Part shown: positions 9,173-19,505 of the stretch, in pieces
Position numbering within the stretch: position 1 is the stretch's first letter
Layout of the letters: each line of letters starts with the position of its first letter
Source of the DNA: Clostridiales bacterium
Lineage (GTDB): Bacteria > Bacillota > Clostridia > Saccharofermentanales > Saccharofermentanaceae
NCBI GenBank assembly: GCA_017620475.1
Contig: JAFZQI010000036.1
Location: 1 to 64,000 of the forward strand
Length of the DNA: 64,000 nt
Reading direction: 5' to 3'
Notes under the pieces: model-generated
What the model saw: only the letters and a program-made list of their open reading frames with translations
Databases searched by the model: none
What the model was told of the DNA's origin: nothing
Translations under genes and position numbers: made by a program

Positions 9173-10090
9173 CTATCCCACGGACCGGGCATCGCCGGTA
9201 AGAGAAAGATAATAGTCTTCCAGTGCTTCGTTTTTCACGGCAATATTCAATGTCTTAATATTGTTCTTCGCAAGTTCCAGAACGATCTCTCCGCTGTCAT
9301 CCAATCTCTCGAATATCTGGATGATACTCTTATCGAGGACCTTATAATCCGTGATCCCCATGCTCTCGATGACTGTGCAGGCCTTCACCGGATCACTGGG
9401 ACGAAGCTCGATCCTCTCGCAGCAGCGTTTCAGAAGTTCCTGATGCGTAAACTCTTCGATCATCTGTCCGTGATGGAGGATACTGTAACGGGTCGCGATC
9501 TTCGAAAGCTCCTCGAGGATATGTGAGGAGATCATGATAGTAATGTTTCTTTCCTTGCTGAGTCTGGCGATCAGTTCGCGGATCTCTACGATGCCCTGCG
9601 GATCCAGTCCGTTGATAGGCTCGTCCAGCAAAAGAAGATCCGGGTGTCCCAGAAGTGACAACGCAATACCGAGGCGCTGCTTCATACCCATGGAATACTT
9701 CTTTACGGGGATCTTTCCGACTTCTTCCAATCCCACATCTCTCAGAAGTTCACGCATGAATGCCTCATCATTCATCCCCATCATCAGAGACTTGATCTTC
9801 ATGTTTTCCATGGCATTCATCGAAGGAAACAAACCCGGGCTTTCGATCAGAATCCCGATACGGTCACGCATACTTGCGGTCTTCTCTTCGCTTTCTCCGA
9901 AGATCCGGTAACTTCCTTCCGTCGGTTTCGCAAGTCCCGCCAGCATCTTCAGAAGCGTGGTCTTTCCCGCTCCGTTTCTTCCGATAAGGCCATAGATCTC
10001 TCCGCGCTTAAGATGAATGGATACATGATCCACAGCGGTAATGGCCCCGTATCTTTTGGTAATACTATCCGTTTCCAGTAAATATTCCAC
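9173..10090 (-). CDS. ABC transporter ATP-binding protein (bacitracin/lantibiotic-type), no permease partner
   Basis: A 305-residue ATPase with Walker A GLIGRNGAGKTTLL, signature YSMGMKQRLGIAL in place of LSGGQ, Walker B LLLLDEPINGLDP and the H-loop ISSHILEELS. The C-terminal domain of about 80 residues ends LEDYYLSLTG, a tail shared with the two other ATPases of this operon, so the three are paralogues. The start is taken as GTG at 10090, with GGAGG 7 bases upstream; the open frame extends to 10147 without a site. It is followed directly by the kinase gene instead of a permease. Such systems usually export or remove membrane-active peptides. Confidence 0.88.
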   Translation of the reverse strand: MEYLLETDSITKRYGAITAVDHVSIHLKRGEIYGLIGRNGAGKTTLLKMLAGLAKPTEGSYRIFGESEEKTASMRDRIGILIESPGLFPSMNAMENMKIKSLMMGMNDEAFMRELLRDVGLEEVGKIPVKKYSMGMKQRLGIALSLLGHPDLLLLDEPINGLDPQGIVEIRELIARLSKERNITIMISSHILEELSKIATRYSILHHGQMIEEFTHQELLKRCCERIELRPSDPVKACTVIESMGITDYKVLDKSIIQIFERLDDSGEIVLELAKNNIKTLNIAVKNEALEDYYLSLTGDARSVG

Positions 10091-10177
10091 TTTCTGTCCT
10101 CCATGAAGCATCCTCTCATACGGATGCTTCCTAAACCCGAGTTTCATTATATCACGATACCCTCCCGATCCGAAAAG

Positions 10178-10220
10178 GGAAATAGAACACTATCCCGGGG
10201 AGGAAGGGTGTTCTATTTCC
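10178..10220. repeat. 13-bp perfect inverted repeat between two ABC units
   Basis: GGAAATAGAACAC (10178-10190) and GTGTTCTATTTCC (10208-10220) are perfect inverse copies around a 17-base G/C-rich loop. On the minus strand only a TTTT follows, so it is a weak terminator or attenuator at best. It could reduce expression of the third ATPase and kinase relative to the upstream genes, or bind a dimeric regulator. Confidence 0.8.
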
Positions 10221-10258
10221 ATGTTAAGAGGGTATTATGTTCGTAGGATCATGCTGAA

Positions 10259-11053
10259 TTATTTCACATCTCTCTTCTGCTGAAGGAGCATGCTTCCACC
10301 AAGAGCCGCTACGATGTAGCCGGCGCACAGTACGCAGAGGATCACACAAGCCTTCGTTCCGGAACTAAAATCGAAGTTCATTACCTGGCTGTCCAGGAAG
10401 AAATCCGTCGGAAGAACGGCCGGATTGGAGATCAGCTTCTTGACGAGAAGGTCCATCAGATTTTCGATGAGATAGAGGATACCAAGCGAGATGATCAGGG
10501 ACGGAACGATACCGCCGGCTGCGCTTCTGAACAATGTCGTGAAGAAGAAGAATACCGCCGAGAAGGCCAGAAGACCAACATATGAAAGGCCCAGGGACTT
10601 CAGGAACATGGTTGCGCTTCCTGCTGTAAAAGCATTGAGGAACAGTGCGCTTGCGCCGAGTGCAACGCCGCCGGCAAGAACAACGAGTCCTGTCATTCCG
10701 ATTACGGCCGAGATCCATCTGGCCAGGGTGTGCTTCCACTTATTCTTCGTAATACCGATGATGTTCTTATCAAATCCGCACTTCTGCTCCGCATTGGAGA
10801 AAAGAACGATGAAAATCGCGGCGATGATCAGGAAATCGGAGCTTCTAATAATAGAAGTGAAGACAGAGGCTGCAGTTGCTTCGCTCAAACCCATTGCCTC
10901 GGACATGCCTTCCATAATGTTGAAAGGGTCGTCCATGATGATCTTCATAATGCCGAACTGCATAAGTCCGTAGAGAACGGCTACGATAGCCAGTACCCAG
11001 GTAGATACCGCGTGGGTCATACGGTAAAGATTCATTTTGATCAGATTAAGCAT
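10259..11053 (-). CDS. ABC-2 type permease (peptide-resistance type)
   Basis: A 264-residue integral membrane protein with about six hydrophobic segments (first near residues 15-35, last near 230-252) and a short cytosolic Lys-rich end. It has the layout of the ABC-2/LanE-type permeases paired with BcrA-like ATPases. It overlaps the preceding ATPase gene by 8 bases, so the two are translationally coupled and form one transporter. Its motif RTIxR-like loop is replaced here by a plain cytosolic segment (NAEQKCGFDKNIIGITKNK), common in this family. Confidence 0.85.
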   Translation of the reverse strand: MLNLIKMNLYRMTHAVSTWVLAIVAVLYGLMQFGIMKIIMDDPFNIMEGMSEAMGLSEATAASVFTSIIRSSDFLIIAAIFIVLFSNAEQKCGFDKNIIGITKNKWKHTLARWISAVIGMTGLVVLAGGVALGASALFLNAFTAGSATMFLKSLGLSYVGLLAFSAVFFFFTTLFRSAAGGIVPSLIISLGILYLIENLMDLLVKKLISNPAVLPTDFFLDSQVMNFDFSSGTKACVILCVLCAGYIVAALGGSMLLQQKRDVK

Positions 11054-11957
11054 TGTCTTTTCCTCCTGTCAGCTGGAAGTAATAGTCTTCAAGTGCCTCG
11101 CTCTTTACAGCGATCTCATTGGTCTGGATATTTTCCTTGGCAAGTGCCACCGTGATGGCGCCGCCCTCATTGAGGCGCTCATAGATGCTGATGGCATCGT
11201 CTTTGACTTCGAGTTTGGAAAATCCCATGGAATTGAGAACAGCAAGCGTTCTCGAAATATCATTTGTCTTCAGTTCCAGTCTCTCACTGCACTTGCTGAA
11301 CAGTTCTTCTTTTGTTTCCTCTTCGAGAAGCTTACCTTCGTGGATGATACCGTACTGTGTCGCCACCTTGGAAAGCTCATCCAGAATATGGCTGGAGATC
11401 AGGATCGTGATCCCCTTGTCGTTACAAAGGTGATGGAGGATGTCTCTCATTTCCGCAATACCCTGCGGATCCAATCCGTTGATCGGCTCGTCCAGGATCA
11501 GGAGTTCCGGCTTATTTACAAGTGCCATAGCAATTCCCAGTCTCTGTTTCATACCCAGCGAGAACTGCTTCGCTTTCTTCTTGCCGGTGTTGGAAAGACC
11601 GACTTCCTCAAGAAGTCCGTACAGGAATTTGTCATCGTGGATACCCAGTGCGATCGCCTTTGTCTTCAGGTTCTGGATCGCCGTCATGTTCGGGTAAAGT
11701 CCGGGTGCTTCGATCAGGATGCCTACCTTCGGCATCATCTGCTCTGTGGTCTCCCCGTTTCTGCCGCGGATCTCGAAGGATCCGGATGACGGATGGGAAA
11801 GTCCGCCGATCATCTTCATCAATGTGGTCTTGCCGGCACCGTTTCTTCCGATGAGGCCATAGATCCCGCCACGGACTACGTGGATAGATACTTCATTGGC
11901 CGCATTGTACTTGCCGTAGGTCTTGGTTAATTCGGTTGTAGTAAGAATGTAATCCAT
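11046..11957 (-). CDS. ABC transporter ATP-binding protein (bacitracin/lantibiotic-type)
   Basis: A 303-residue ATPase with Walker A GLIGRNGAGKTTLMKM, signature FSLGMKQRLGIAM, Walker B LLILDEPINGLDP and the C-terminal tail LEDYYFQLTGG. It pairs with the permease gene that overlaps its 3' end. The start ATG at 11957 has GGAGGAG upstream. A 110-base gap separates it from the preceding permease, with an AT-rich stretch (TACAAT) that might hold a weak internal promoter. Confidence 0.9.
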   Translation of the reverse strand: MDYILTTTELTKTYGKYNAANEVSIHVVRGGIYGLIGRNGAGKTTLMKMIGGLSHPSSGSFEIRGRNGETTEQMMPKVGILIEAPGLYPNMTAIQNLKTKAIALGIHDDKFLYGLLEEVGLSNTGKKKAKQFSLGMKQRLGIAMALVNKPELLILDEPINGLDPQGIAEMRDILHHLCNDKGITILISSHILDELSKVATQYGIIHEGKLLEEETKEELFSKCSERLELKTNDISRTLAVLNSMGFSKLEVKDDAISIYERLNEGGAITVALAKENIQTNEIAVKSEALEDYYFQLTGGKDNA

Positions 11958-12067
11958 TTTTGTCTCCTCCTTGTTGCTTACAGGTTCATTGTAGAAAACA
12001 AATCCTAATCAATCGCCAAGGAGAGATTCAAAAATGGAAAAGAAAAAGTTAAGAAAAGATTAAGCCG

Positions 12068-12937
12068 TCAGCAGCGGACATCTCTCTTTCTTGCCAGAAG
12101 AATGCAAAGTCCCAGCGCCACGGCCGTATAGACCAGGCCCACGACCACGGTCCGGATCGTATCCGAAGATCCCATGGAAGGACTATAAGAAAGATAAACA
12201 TTATCCAGGCAGTAATCCGAGAAACGAAAGAAATGCTCAGCGCCCTCTTCTTCAATACCCAAAGAAGACATCATGATCTGCTCCAGATCCGCACCGCTGA
12301 TCTTCGCGATGATGATATCGACCAGTTTCTCGAGTGTCTGAAGAAGACCCGATGCAATGATCAATCCGATGACCATGCCGCCCGCCGGACTTCTGAAGAG
12401 CGAGGTGATCAGGAATACCATCGTCAGCATGGCGATCAGGCAGATATATACCACGAAGAATTCTCTGAAGTATTGCTCCCAGTACTTCGATGTAAACGTC
12501 TTAAACAGAGGCGCTACCAGGCAGAGGCTGAGGAGCGAATACGCCACATACACGATGCTGGAGCATGCGACCATCGCGCACCACTTCGACCATACGAGCT
12601 TTCCCTTATTCTCAAACATACCGTAAGTATTCTTGACGAATCCTTTGGAAAAATCACTGTGTGTCAGAAGTACGGCAAAGATCGTAAGTAAGATGATAAA
12701 CGTATCATTCGACTGAATAAAGAACATGTGCACCAGATCCGGTGTAAATTCCACCTTCGTAGTCGCCACCGTAGAGCGGATGAAGAGTGCACCCGCCTGG
12801 ATATTCAGCGGATCTTCAAAGACGATATAAGCCAGTCCGAGATGCGTAAAGATAAACGCCAGAAGCAATATCCCCAGGACTAATGTCGAACGGGATTTGA
12901 TGGTACGGTACATATGCATACGGAAAACATTAAACAT
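12068..12937 (-). CDS. ABC-2 type permease (peptide-resistance type)
   Basis: A 289-residue integral membrane protein with about six hydrophobic segments (first near residues 17-37, last near 263-282). The start region (MFNVFRMHMYRTIKSRSTLVL) closely parallels the other permease (MLNLIKMNLYRMTHAVSTWVL), so the two are paralogues. It overlaps the upstream ATPase gene by 8 bases and forms a transporter with it. Confidence 0.87.
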   Translation of the reverse strand: MFNVFRMHMYRTIKSRSTLVLGILLLAFIFTHLGLAYIVFEDPLNIQAGALFIRSTVATTKVEFTPDLVHMFFIQSNDTFIILLTIFAVLLTHSDFSKGFVKNTYGMFENKGKLVWSKWCAMVACSSIVYVAYSLLSLCLVAPLFKTFTSKYWEQYFREFFVVYICLIAMLTMVFLITSLFRSPAGGMVIGLIIASGLLQTLEKLVDIIIAKISGADLEQIMMSSLGIEEEGAEHFFRFSDYCLDNVYLSYSPSMGSSDTIRTVVVGLVYTAVALGLCILLARKRDVRC

Positions 12938-13841
12938 TGCCTTGTCCTCCTGTCAGATGGAAATAATACTCTTCGAGCGACTGACCTTCCGTCTTCATCT
13001 CAAGGGTCTGGACATCTTCCTTGGCAAGAGCCATGGAAACGGCACCGATCTCATCGACGCGCTCCCTGATCTCGAAGTGATCACCGACGAATGAATACTG
13101 CGCAAATCCCATAGACATGAGTATCTGTTCCGTCTTCTCCTTATCGCTCGTCTTAATATACCCGCGTGGCTGACAGCGCGCGATCAGTTCTTCATTCGTT
13201 GCCTCGGCAAGAAGCTTACCGTCATGGATAATGCCGTAACGGTTGGCCACTTTCGAAAGCTCTTCCAGAATGTGGCTGGAGATGACAATGGTAATATGTC
13301 TTTCCGTACAAAGGCGGTGGATCAGATTTCTCACTTCCGCAATACCCTGCGGATCCAATCCGTTGATGGGCTCATCCAGAAGAAGGAGTTCCGGTGAATT
13401 GACCATCGCCAGCGCGATACCCAGTCTCTGACGCATACCTAAAGAGAAATTCTTCACCGGCTTTTTGCCTACGCCCTCCAGGCCGACAAAACGGAGCAGA
13501 TCGTTAAAATACTGATCATTGTTTACTCCGTACGCCAATCCCTTCGCCTTCAGATTCTGGAATGCGGAAAGATTCGCATAAAGACCCGGATCCTCGATCA
13601 GCACGCCGACCTTGGTCAGCATCTGCGCGTTGGTCTCCCCGTTCGGTCCCATCAGTGTGTAAGTACCGCTTGTCGGGAAAGAAAGGCCGGCGATCATCTT
13701 AAGAAGTGTCGTCTTTCCGGCACCGTTCCTTCCGATCAGGCCGTACACCTCTCCACGTTCAACATGGATAGAAACCTGATCGACTGCCGTTTTCGTTTTG
13801 AATTTCTTTGTAATATTATCTGTTGTCAGAATCAAACTCAT
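12930..13841 (-). CDS. ABC transporter ATP-binding protein (bacitracin/lantibiotic-type)
   Basis: A 303-residue ATPase with Walker A GLIGRNGAGKTTLLKM, signature FSLGMRQRLGIAL, Walker B LLLLDEPINGLDP and the family tail LEEYYFHLTGG. It is the first transporter gene after the response regulator (12-base gap, GGAGG site) and overlaps its permease by 8 bases. Likely role: ATP-driven removal of a membrane-active peptide, with expression set by the two-component system that brackets the cluster. Confidence 0.9.
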   Translation of the reverse strand: MSLILTTDNITKKFKTKTAVDQVSIHVERGEVYGLIGRNGAGKTTLLKMIAGLSFPTSGTYTLMGPNGETNAQMLTKVGVLIEDPGLYANLSAFQNLKAKGLAYGVNNDQYFNDLLRFVGLEGVGKKPVKNFSLGMRQRLGIALAMVNSPELLLLDEPINGLDPQGIAEVRNLIHRLCTERHITIVISSHILEELSKVANRYGIIHDGKLLAEATNEELIARCQPRGYIKTSDKEKTEQILMSMGFAQYSFVGDHFEIRERVDEIGAVSMALAKEDVQTLEMKTEGQSLEEYYFHLTGGQGNV

Positions 13842-13853
13842 GATAGGACCTCC

Positions 13854-14534
13854 CTACTTGGCAAGCTTATAACCGATCCCCCATACGGTCTCGATGAATT
13901 CGGTATCCGTAAACTCTTTTAACTTCTTTCTTATATTACTAATATGCACGTTGATCGTCTTATCCTCTCCGATATAGATCTCATTCCATGCACAATCATA
14001 GATGTCCTGCTTAGTAAATACACGTTTCGGGTGCGACACCAGAAGGGCGAGGATCTGGAACTCCCGCTTGGTCAGCTGGACCTCGTTGTCATTGACCATA
14101 ACGGTAAAAGAGGACTCGTCCAAGGTCAGTTCCTTATACTTCATCTGTCCGCCTGATGCATCTGACGCACCATTGGAACTTCTCCGGATCTGTACCGCCA
14201 CTCTGGCCAGAAGTTCCGGGATCTCAAAAGGTTTCGTGATATAGTCTTCCGCTCCGGACGTCAGCATCTGCACTTTGGTATCCATCTCATCTTTGGCCGA
14301 TACCACAATCACCGGTGTATCCTTGATCGCCTTCATCTTCGGGAAAAGTTCATCACCGCAAAGTCCGGGAAGCATCATGTCCATCAGGACCAGATCATAG
14401 GATTCTTTTTCATAATAGAGCAGGGCTTCCGTTCCGGAAAATGCCTGTGTACATTCATAGCCTGCTTTCTTAAGTGCATCGGCGATCAGGTGATTGATCT
14501 CCGTGTTGTCCTCTATAATCAGAATCTTTTTCAT
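13854..14534 (-). CDS. OmpR/PhoB-family response regulator
   Basis: A 226-residue two-domain regulator. The receiver has the acidic pair E8-D9, phosphoacceptor D52 in LVLMDMMLPG, and the conserved SAKDE and ITKPFEIPEL. The C-terminal winged helix ends with ISNIRKKL and VWGIGYKL, diagnostic of the OmpR class. It is the first gene of the ABC cluster. The cognate kinase is most likely the gene at the other end (8232-9158), which carries a nonsense codon; if that kinase is dead, this regulator would depend on another phosphate donor. Confidence 0.95.
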   Translation of the reverse strand: MKKILIIEDNTEINHLIADALKKAGYECTQAFSGTEALLYYEKESYDLVLMDMMLPGLCGDELFPKMKAIKDTPVIVVSAKDEMDTKVQMLTSGAEDYITKPFEIPELLARVAVQIRRSSNGASDASGGQMKYKELTLDESSFTVMVNDNEVQLTKREFQILALLVSHPKRVFTKQDIYDCAWNEIYIGEDKTINVHISNIRKKLKEFTDTEFIETVWGIGYKLAK

Positions 14535-14557
14535 GTTTTTGTACCTCGCTACTGAAT

Positions 14558-14566
14558 ATCATATCA
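14558..14566 (-). promoter_or_regulatory. extended -10 promoter of the response regulator operon
   Basis: TGATATGAT on the minus strand (TG at 14565-14566, TATGAT at 14558-14563), about 25 bases before the start codon, with no good -35. Confidence 0.45.
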
Positions 14567-14614
14567 CACTTTATGCTTTCCCATATCTTTTTCATGGTGT
14601 TCTTCTTCACCTGG

Positions 14615-14623
14615 TGGTATACT
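14615..14623 (+). promoter_or_regulatory. extended -10 promoter of the phosphatase gene
   Basis: TGGTATACT, an extended -10, about 28 bases before the start codon at 14651; the -35 region is weak. AAAGGAG follows at 14636-14642. Confidence 0.5.
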
Positions 14624-14650
14624 TTGAGGACGTAGAAAGGAGTTTCCCTC

Positions 14651-15394
14651 ATGGATTTAGTTCGAGATTCTTCCCGGCTTTTGATACCGGGTCTTTATAA
14701 CGCCCGTGATCTTGGTAATATGCCAGCCGCTGACGGCCGAATGACCGCCTGTCACCATCTGGTGCGCTCGGATGCACCGGACCATCTCAACGCCGAATCG
14801 ATCCGGGAACTTAGTGCTTATCCCATCGGGGCAGTCATCGATCTTCGTTCAAAAGAAGAGGCTGCAGCCCATCCGGATTCGATCCGGGAAGACCACCGAT
14901 TCACCTACTATAACATTCCGCTTCTACACATCAACGCCGATGATATCAATGCCAACATCATCTCCGAAACGATCAGGACCTCACTGGGACAGCTTTATGT
15001 CTGGATGTTTGAAAACTGCAAACCCTACTTTGCGGAAGTACTGAGAACGATCCTAAAAGAAAAAGGGAAAACAGTGCTTTTCCATTGTGCGCACGGGAAA
15101 GACCGCACGGGTCTCATTACCGCGATCTTCTATCTTCTCTGCGGAGTCAGCCGGGATCTTATCATCTCAGATTACGCCATCTCCTATACCTATGTCGCGG
15201 ATCTGGTCGCCCCGCTCATGGAAGCCACGGAGGAAAGCGTACATCACATCTACAGAAGTGATGCATCGAACATGGAGATGCTTCTTGCACACGTGGATAA
15301 GAATTATCAGGGAGATATCCGCGTTTTCCTTCGATCCTGCGGACTAACTGACGAAGAGATGTCTGCGTTAAGAGGGATCCTTCTTCCCGATTGA
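14651..15394 (+). CDS. protein-tyrosine phosphatase, Y_phosphatase3 (LipA-like) family
   Basis: A 247-residue cytosolic phosphatase. The catalytic P-loop is FHCAHGKDRTGL, giving the CX5R signature with C146 and R152. Upstream are NARDLGNMPAADGR and AVIDLRSKEEAAAH, the conserved N-terminal blocks of the bacterial tyrosine/phosphoinositide phosphatase family. The Lys and Asp in the P-loop suggest possible activity on phosphoinositides as well as phosphotyrosine. It is a single gene, divergent from the response regulator. Its stop lies in one of two 19-bp repeats shared with the end of the convergent gene. Confidence 0.9.
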   Translation: MDLVRDSSRLLIPGLYNARDLGNMPAADGRMTACHHLVRSDAPDHLNAESIRELSAYPIGAVIDLRSKEEAAAHPDSIREDHRFTYYNIPLLHINADDINANIISETIRTSLGQLYVWMFENCKPYFAEVLRTILKEKGKTVLFHCAHGKDRTGLITAIFYLLCGVSRDLIISDYAISYTYVADLVAPLMEATEESVHHIYRSDASNMEMLLAHVDKNYQGDIRVFLRSCGLTDEEMSALRGILLPD

Positions 15395-15427
15395 CCGTTA
15401 CGAGGTTACCGATTGACCTTTATGAGG
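15387..15427. repeat. two 19-bp direct repeats at convergent gene ends
   Basis: Copies at 15387-15405 and 15409-15427 share CCGATTGACC-TTA-GAGG with 2 mismatches in 19 bases. The first holds the stop of the phosphatase gene and the second the stop of the convergent lipoprotein gene. Confidence 0.75.
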
Positions 15428-16760
15428 CATCCCCGATACGTTCCAGGATCAGTGTCTTGATCGGGTAACTTCCGTTGGATCTGGCATGTTCTTTATCCAG
15501 ATCGGCACGGAACTCGTAGTCCTCACCATCCATGGAGATCTTCAGCACATAGCCTGTCTCATCCGCAAAAGGATAGCGGCTCAAAATCTCCCAGGAGGAC
15601 TGATCGACGCTCATGTACGCACCGACACCTGCTTTTTCGGAATCCCAGATACGGAAGCGCACATAGGTGCCATCCCAATCTTCTTCATCATGGAATACGC
15701 CATACACCGTAATCGTAAATCCGCTATAGCGGATGAGGATATTGCGCAGACCGTCTTCTTCGTTTCCGCTTGAAGCCTTCTCGATGACCGGTCCGCAGGA
15801 GATCGTGATCGGTTCACCGAAAAGCGCACGGAGCTGGGACGGTGCGGCATGCTCTCCGATTCGAACGGTACGGCGTCCGTTGTAGTAAAGATAGAGGTCC
15901 GCGGTCTTCAATTCATTGGTGATCGGATCCACTACGGAAATCACATCATCCTCGTCACTTCGGAACTGCACTTTTCTCGTTTTGCTCTGAAGATGGGTAT
16001 CGAGTACCTTGGGCTGCAGATACACAAGATTGGACGCATCTAGCGAGATCATCTCATATTCACGGAATTCCGATGTCACATTCTGAGAGTAGAAACGGAT
16101 CATCTCATTGGCCTTTTCCCGAAGCACTTCCGCAGAATCCGGGAGCGGTTCCGGAACTTCGGTATAAGGTAGAAGAGAGATCACATCCGTCAGGTTTTTA
16201 TTCGAATACGCTTCGAAATAATGTACGGCAAATGCGTACAGATTGACACAGCTGCGGATCCATCCGCGGTTAAGATACACGGTGCCGTCCGTCTTCGTCT
16301 GCAGATAGAAATACAAAGGCACGCCGGATATACGCGTTCCCGTGGTCTGAACCATAATGGGAATACATCCTCGGATCAAATCCTGATACTCCTGTGAATC
16401 ATTCGATATCATCGATTCCAGAAGTTCTTCCCGTTCCTGTCCTTCCACAATGGCAAAAGAACTGACCAGGCCGGATCTCGGAATCATCTTCTGGAGCACG
16501 CTGATATACTCGTAAAACTCCGAATATGTGGTGCCGTCGCGCTGCTCTTCCGGTATCTGTTTGAAAAGATCCTCTGCAGCATTCAGATCCTGTATCGAGT
16601 TGACCACGATACGTGCCATCTCCGGCACATCGATCTTCTTTTTCAGGAAACCGTTCTTGGAACAGGAGGTCAGCATTCCGGTCAAAAAGCACAGCATCAG
16701 AAGGACCGACATCCATCGGTCGGAAATCCTTCTATGCATGCCTTCCCGAACGGATCTCAT
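15420..16760 (-). CDS. predicted lipoprotein of unknown function
   Basis: A 446-residue protein with an Arg-rich start, a hydrophobic signal segment (about residues 17-29) and the lipobox LTSC with acylated C33, so it is expected to sit on the outer face of the membrane. The rest has no recognised domain: a helical region (35-110), then mixed beta-rich sequence to the end. The ATG at 16760 overlaps the rlmB stop (ATGA); an internal ATG at 16739 (MHRRISDRW) is equally plausible. It is the last gene of the cysE operon. No function is assigned. Confidence 0.75.
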   Translation of the reverse strand: MRSVREGMHRRISDRWMSVLLMLCFLTGMLTSCSKNGFLKKKIDVPEMARIVVNSIQDLNAAEDLFKQIPEEQRDGTTYSEFYEYISVLQKMIPRSGLVSSFAIVEGQEREELLESMISNDSQEYQDLIRGCIPIMVQTTGTRISGVPLYFYLQTKTDGTVYLNRGWIRSCVNLYAFAVHYFEAYSNKNLTDVISLLPYTEVPEPLPDSAEVLREKANEMIRFYSQNVTSEFREYEMISLDASNLVYLQPKVLDTHLQSKTRKVQFRSDEDDVISVVDPITNELKTADLYLYYNGRRTVRIGEHAAPSQLRALFGEPITISCGPVIEKASSGNEEDGLRNILIRYSGFTITVYGVFHDEEDWDGTYVRFRIWDSEKAGVGAYMSVDQSSWEILSRYPFADETGYVLKISMDGEDYEFRADLDKEHARSNGSYPIKTLILERIGDAS

Positions 16761-17656
16761 TTTCCATCCTTCTTTCTGCGCTGTTTCGTTGCTTCAAAAA
16801 CAACGATCCCCGCTGCTACTGCCGCATTTAAACTGTTGACCGATCCCGCCATGGGGATGGAGAGCAAAAAGTCGCACTTGTCCCTGATGTTCTTGTTCAT
16901 GCCTTCGCCTTCACTGCCGATCACGATCGCCATAGGTCCTGACCAGACATCATCAAAGTACCGGTTCGTTCCTTCCGCATCGGTTCCGGCGATCCAGAAG
17001 CCCTTCTCTTTGAGTTCGAGGATCGTCCTCGAAAGGTTCGTCACTCTGGCCACGGGAACGTATTCGATCGCGCCGGCGGAAGCCTTCGCCACCATCGAAT
17101 CCAGACCGATGGAGCGGTGCTGCGGGATAATGACACCGGAAACGCCGGCCGCATCTGCGATACGCAGGATCGATCCCAGATTGTATGCATCCTTCAGTTC
17201 ATCGAGAATAAGAAGAAGCGGTGCCTCCCCTTTCTCATTTGCCCGTTCCAGCATCTCATCGATCTCCACATATTCGTGGCTGGCAACCTGGGCGATCACG
17301 CCCTGATGGTTATGGGTCTGGGACATTTCATCCAGATTCGTCTTCGGCACTTCCATGATCGGAATTCGAAGTTCTTTTGCCATATTGATGATCCTGGACA
17401 TCGTCGGATCCGGACGCGCATTTTCCTGACGCTTCATCACAAAGAGTTTGTTGATAGTGCGTCCCGCACGCATCGCTTCGAGGACGGGGTTTCTTCCTTC
17501 CACACGATCTTCCGTAGGCGCGTTTTCCGGCTTTCCGGCAACACCCGGAAACGCCTTATCGAAAGAAGGTATCTTATCCTTCGGCGCGCCTCTGAATTTC
17601 GTTATGTCATGTTTACCCGGTCTCGGGTTCTTCGGTCCTGGCATCTTGGGGCCCAT
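16757..17656 (-). CDS. rlmB: 23S rRNA (guanosine-2'-O-)-methyltransferase RlmB, SpoU/TrmH family
   Basis: A 299-residue SPOUT methyltransferase that 2'-O-methylates a guanosine in the peptidyl-transferase region of 23S rRNA (G2251 in E. coli). There is a Pro/Lys-rich N-terminal extension (about 45 residues), the substrate-binding domain starting VEGRNPVLEAMRAG, and the SpoU core with LDELKDAYNLGSILR, IVIGSEGEGM and SIPMAGSVNSLNAAVAAGI. The start at 17656 (MGPKMPG) is chosen because AAGGAGG lies 6 bases upstream; a start at 17683 would overlap mrnC. The cysS-mrnC-rlmB order is the standard Firmicutes arrangement. Confidence 0.95.
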   Translation of the reverse strand: MGPKMPGPKNPRPGKHDITKFRGAPKDKIPSFDKAFPGVAGKPENAPTEDRVEGRNPVLEAMRAGRTINKLFVMKRQENARPDPTMSRIINMAKELRIPIMEVPKTNLDEMSQTHNHQGVIAQVASHEYVEIDEMLERANEKGEAPLLLILDELKDAYNLGSILRIADAAGVSGVIIPQHRSIGLDSMVAKASAGAIEYVPVARVTNLSRTILELKEKGFWIAGTDAEGTNRYFDDVWSGPMAIVIGSEGEGMNKNIRDKCDFLLSIPMAGSVNSLNAAVAAGIVVFEATKQRRKKDGK

Positions 17657-17666
17657 CGGATCCTCC

Positions 17667-18067
17667 TTACTTCTCTTCCTCAAGGATCGTGATGATCCGT
17701 CTGATTATCTCTTCCATCCGCTCTTCGGAACCTGTCATATACAGATACCCGATCAGCGTCTCCAGTCCGGTCGCATACTTATAATCGGCAGGACTTGCGT
17801 TCTTTGCCATACTTCCCTGATGTCCGTTCTTGCCTCTTCGGAAGACCGTCTGTTCTTCCTCCGTAAGCTCGTCATACAGGATGCGGATCGCATGTGCCTG
17901 CGCCGGAGCGGCTACATATTTCACCGCCTTTTTGTGCAGGACACCCGACTGTCCGCCGATACGGGAAACGATATGCATCCGCACATACAGTTCGTACACG
18001 GCATCGCCCACATAGGCAAGTACCGAAGTCGGCACCTCACGGATATCCTCCGGCGGGATCGGGATCA

Positions 18068-18071
<4 letters not shown>
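17667..18071 (-). CDS. mrnC: mini-ribonuclease III
   Basis: A 134-residue RNase III-like nuclease lacking the dsRNA-binding domain; in Bacillus it trims the ends of 23S rRNA precursor. The conserved LAYVGDAVYELYVR contains the catalytic Asp, and GLETLIGYLYMTG contains the catalytic Glu of the RNase III signature. HKKAVKYVAAPAQA matches the family. The start overlaps the cysS stop (ATGA), and rlmB follows 10 bases after the stop. Confidence 0.95.
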
Positions 18072-19495
<1,424 letters not shown>

Positions 19496-19505
19496 GTTGT
19501 TCCTC

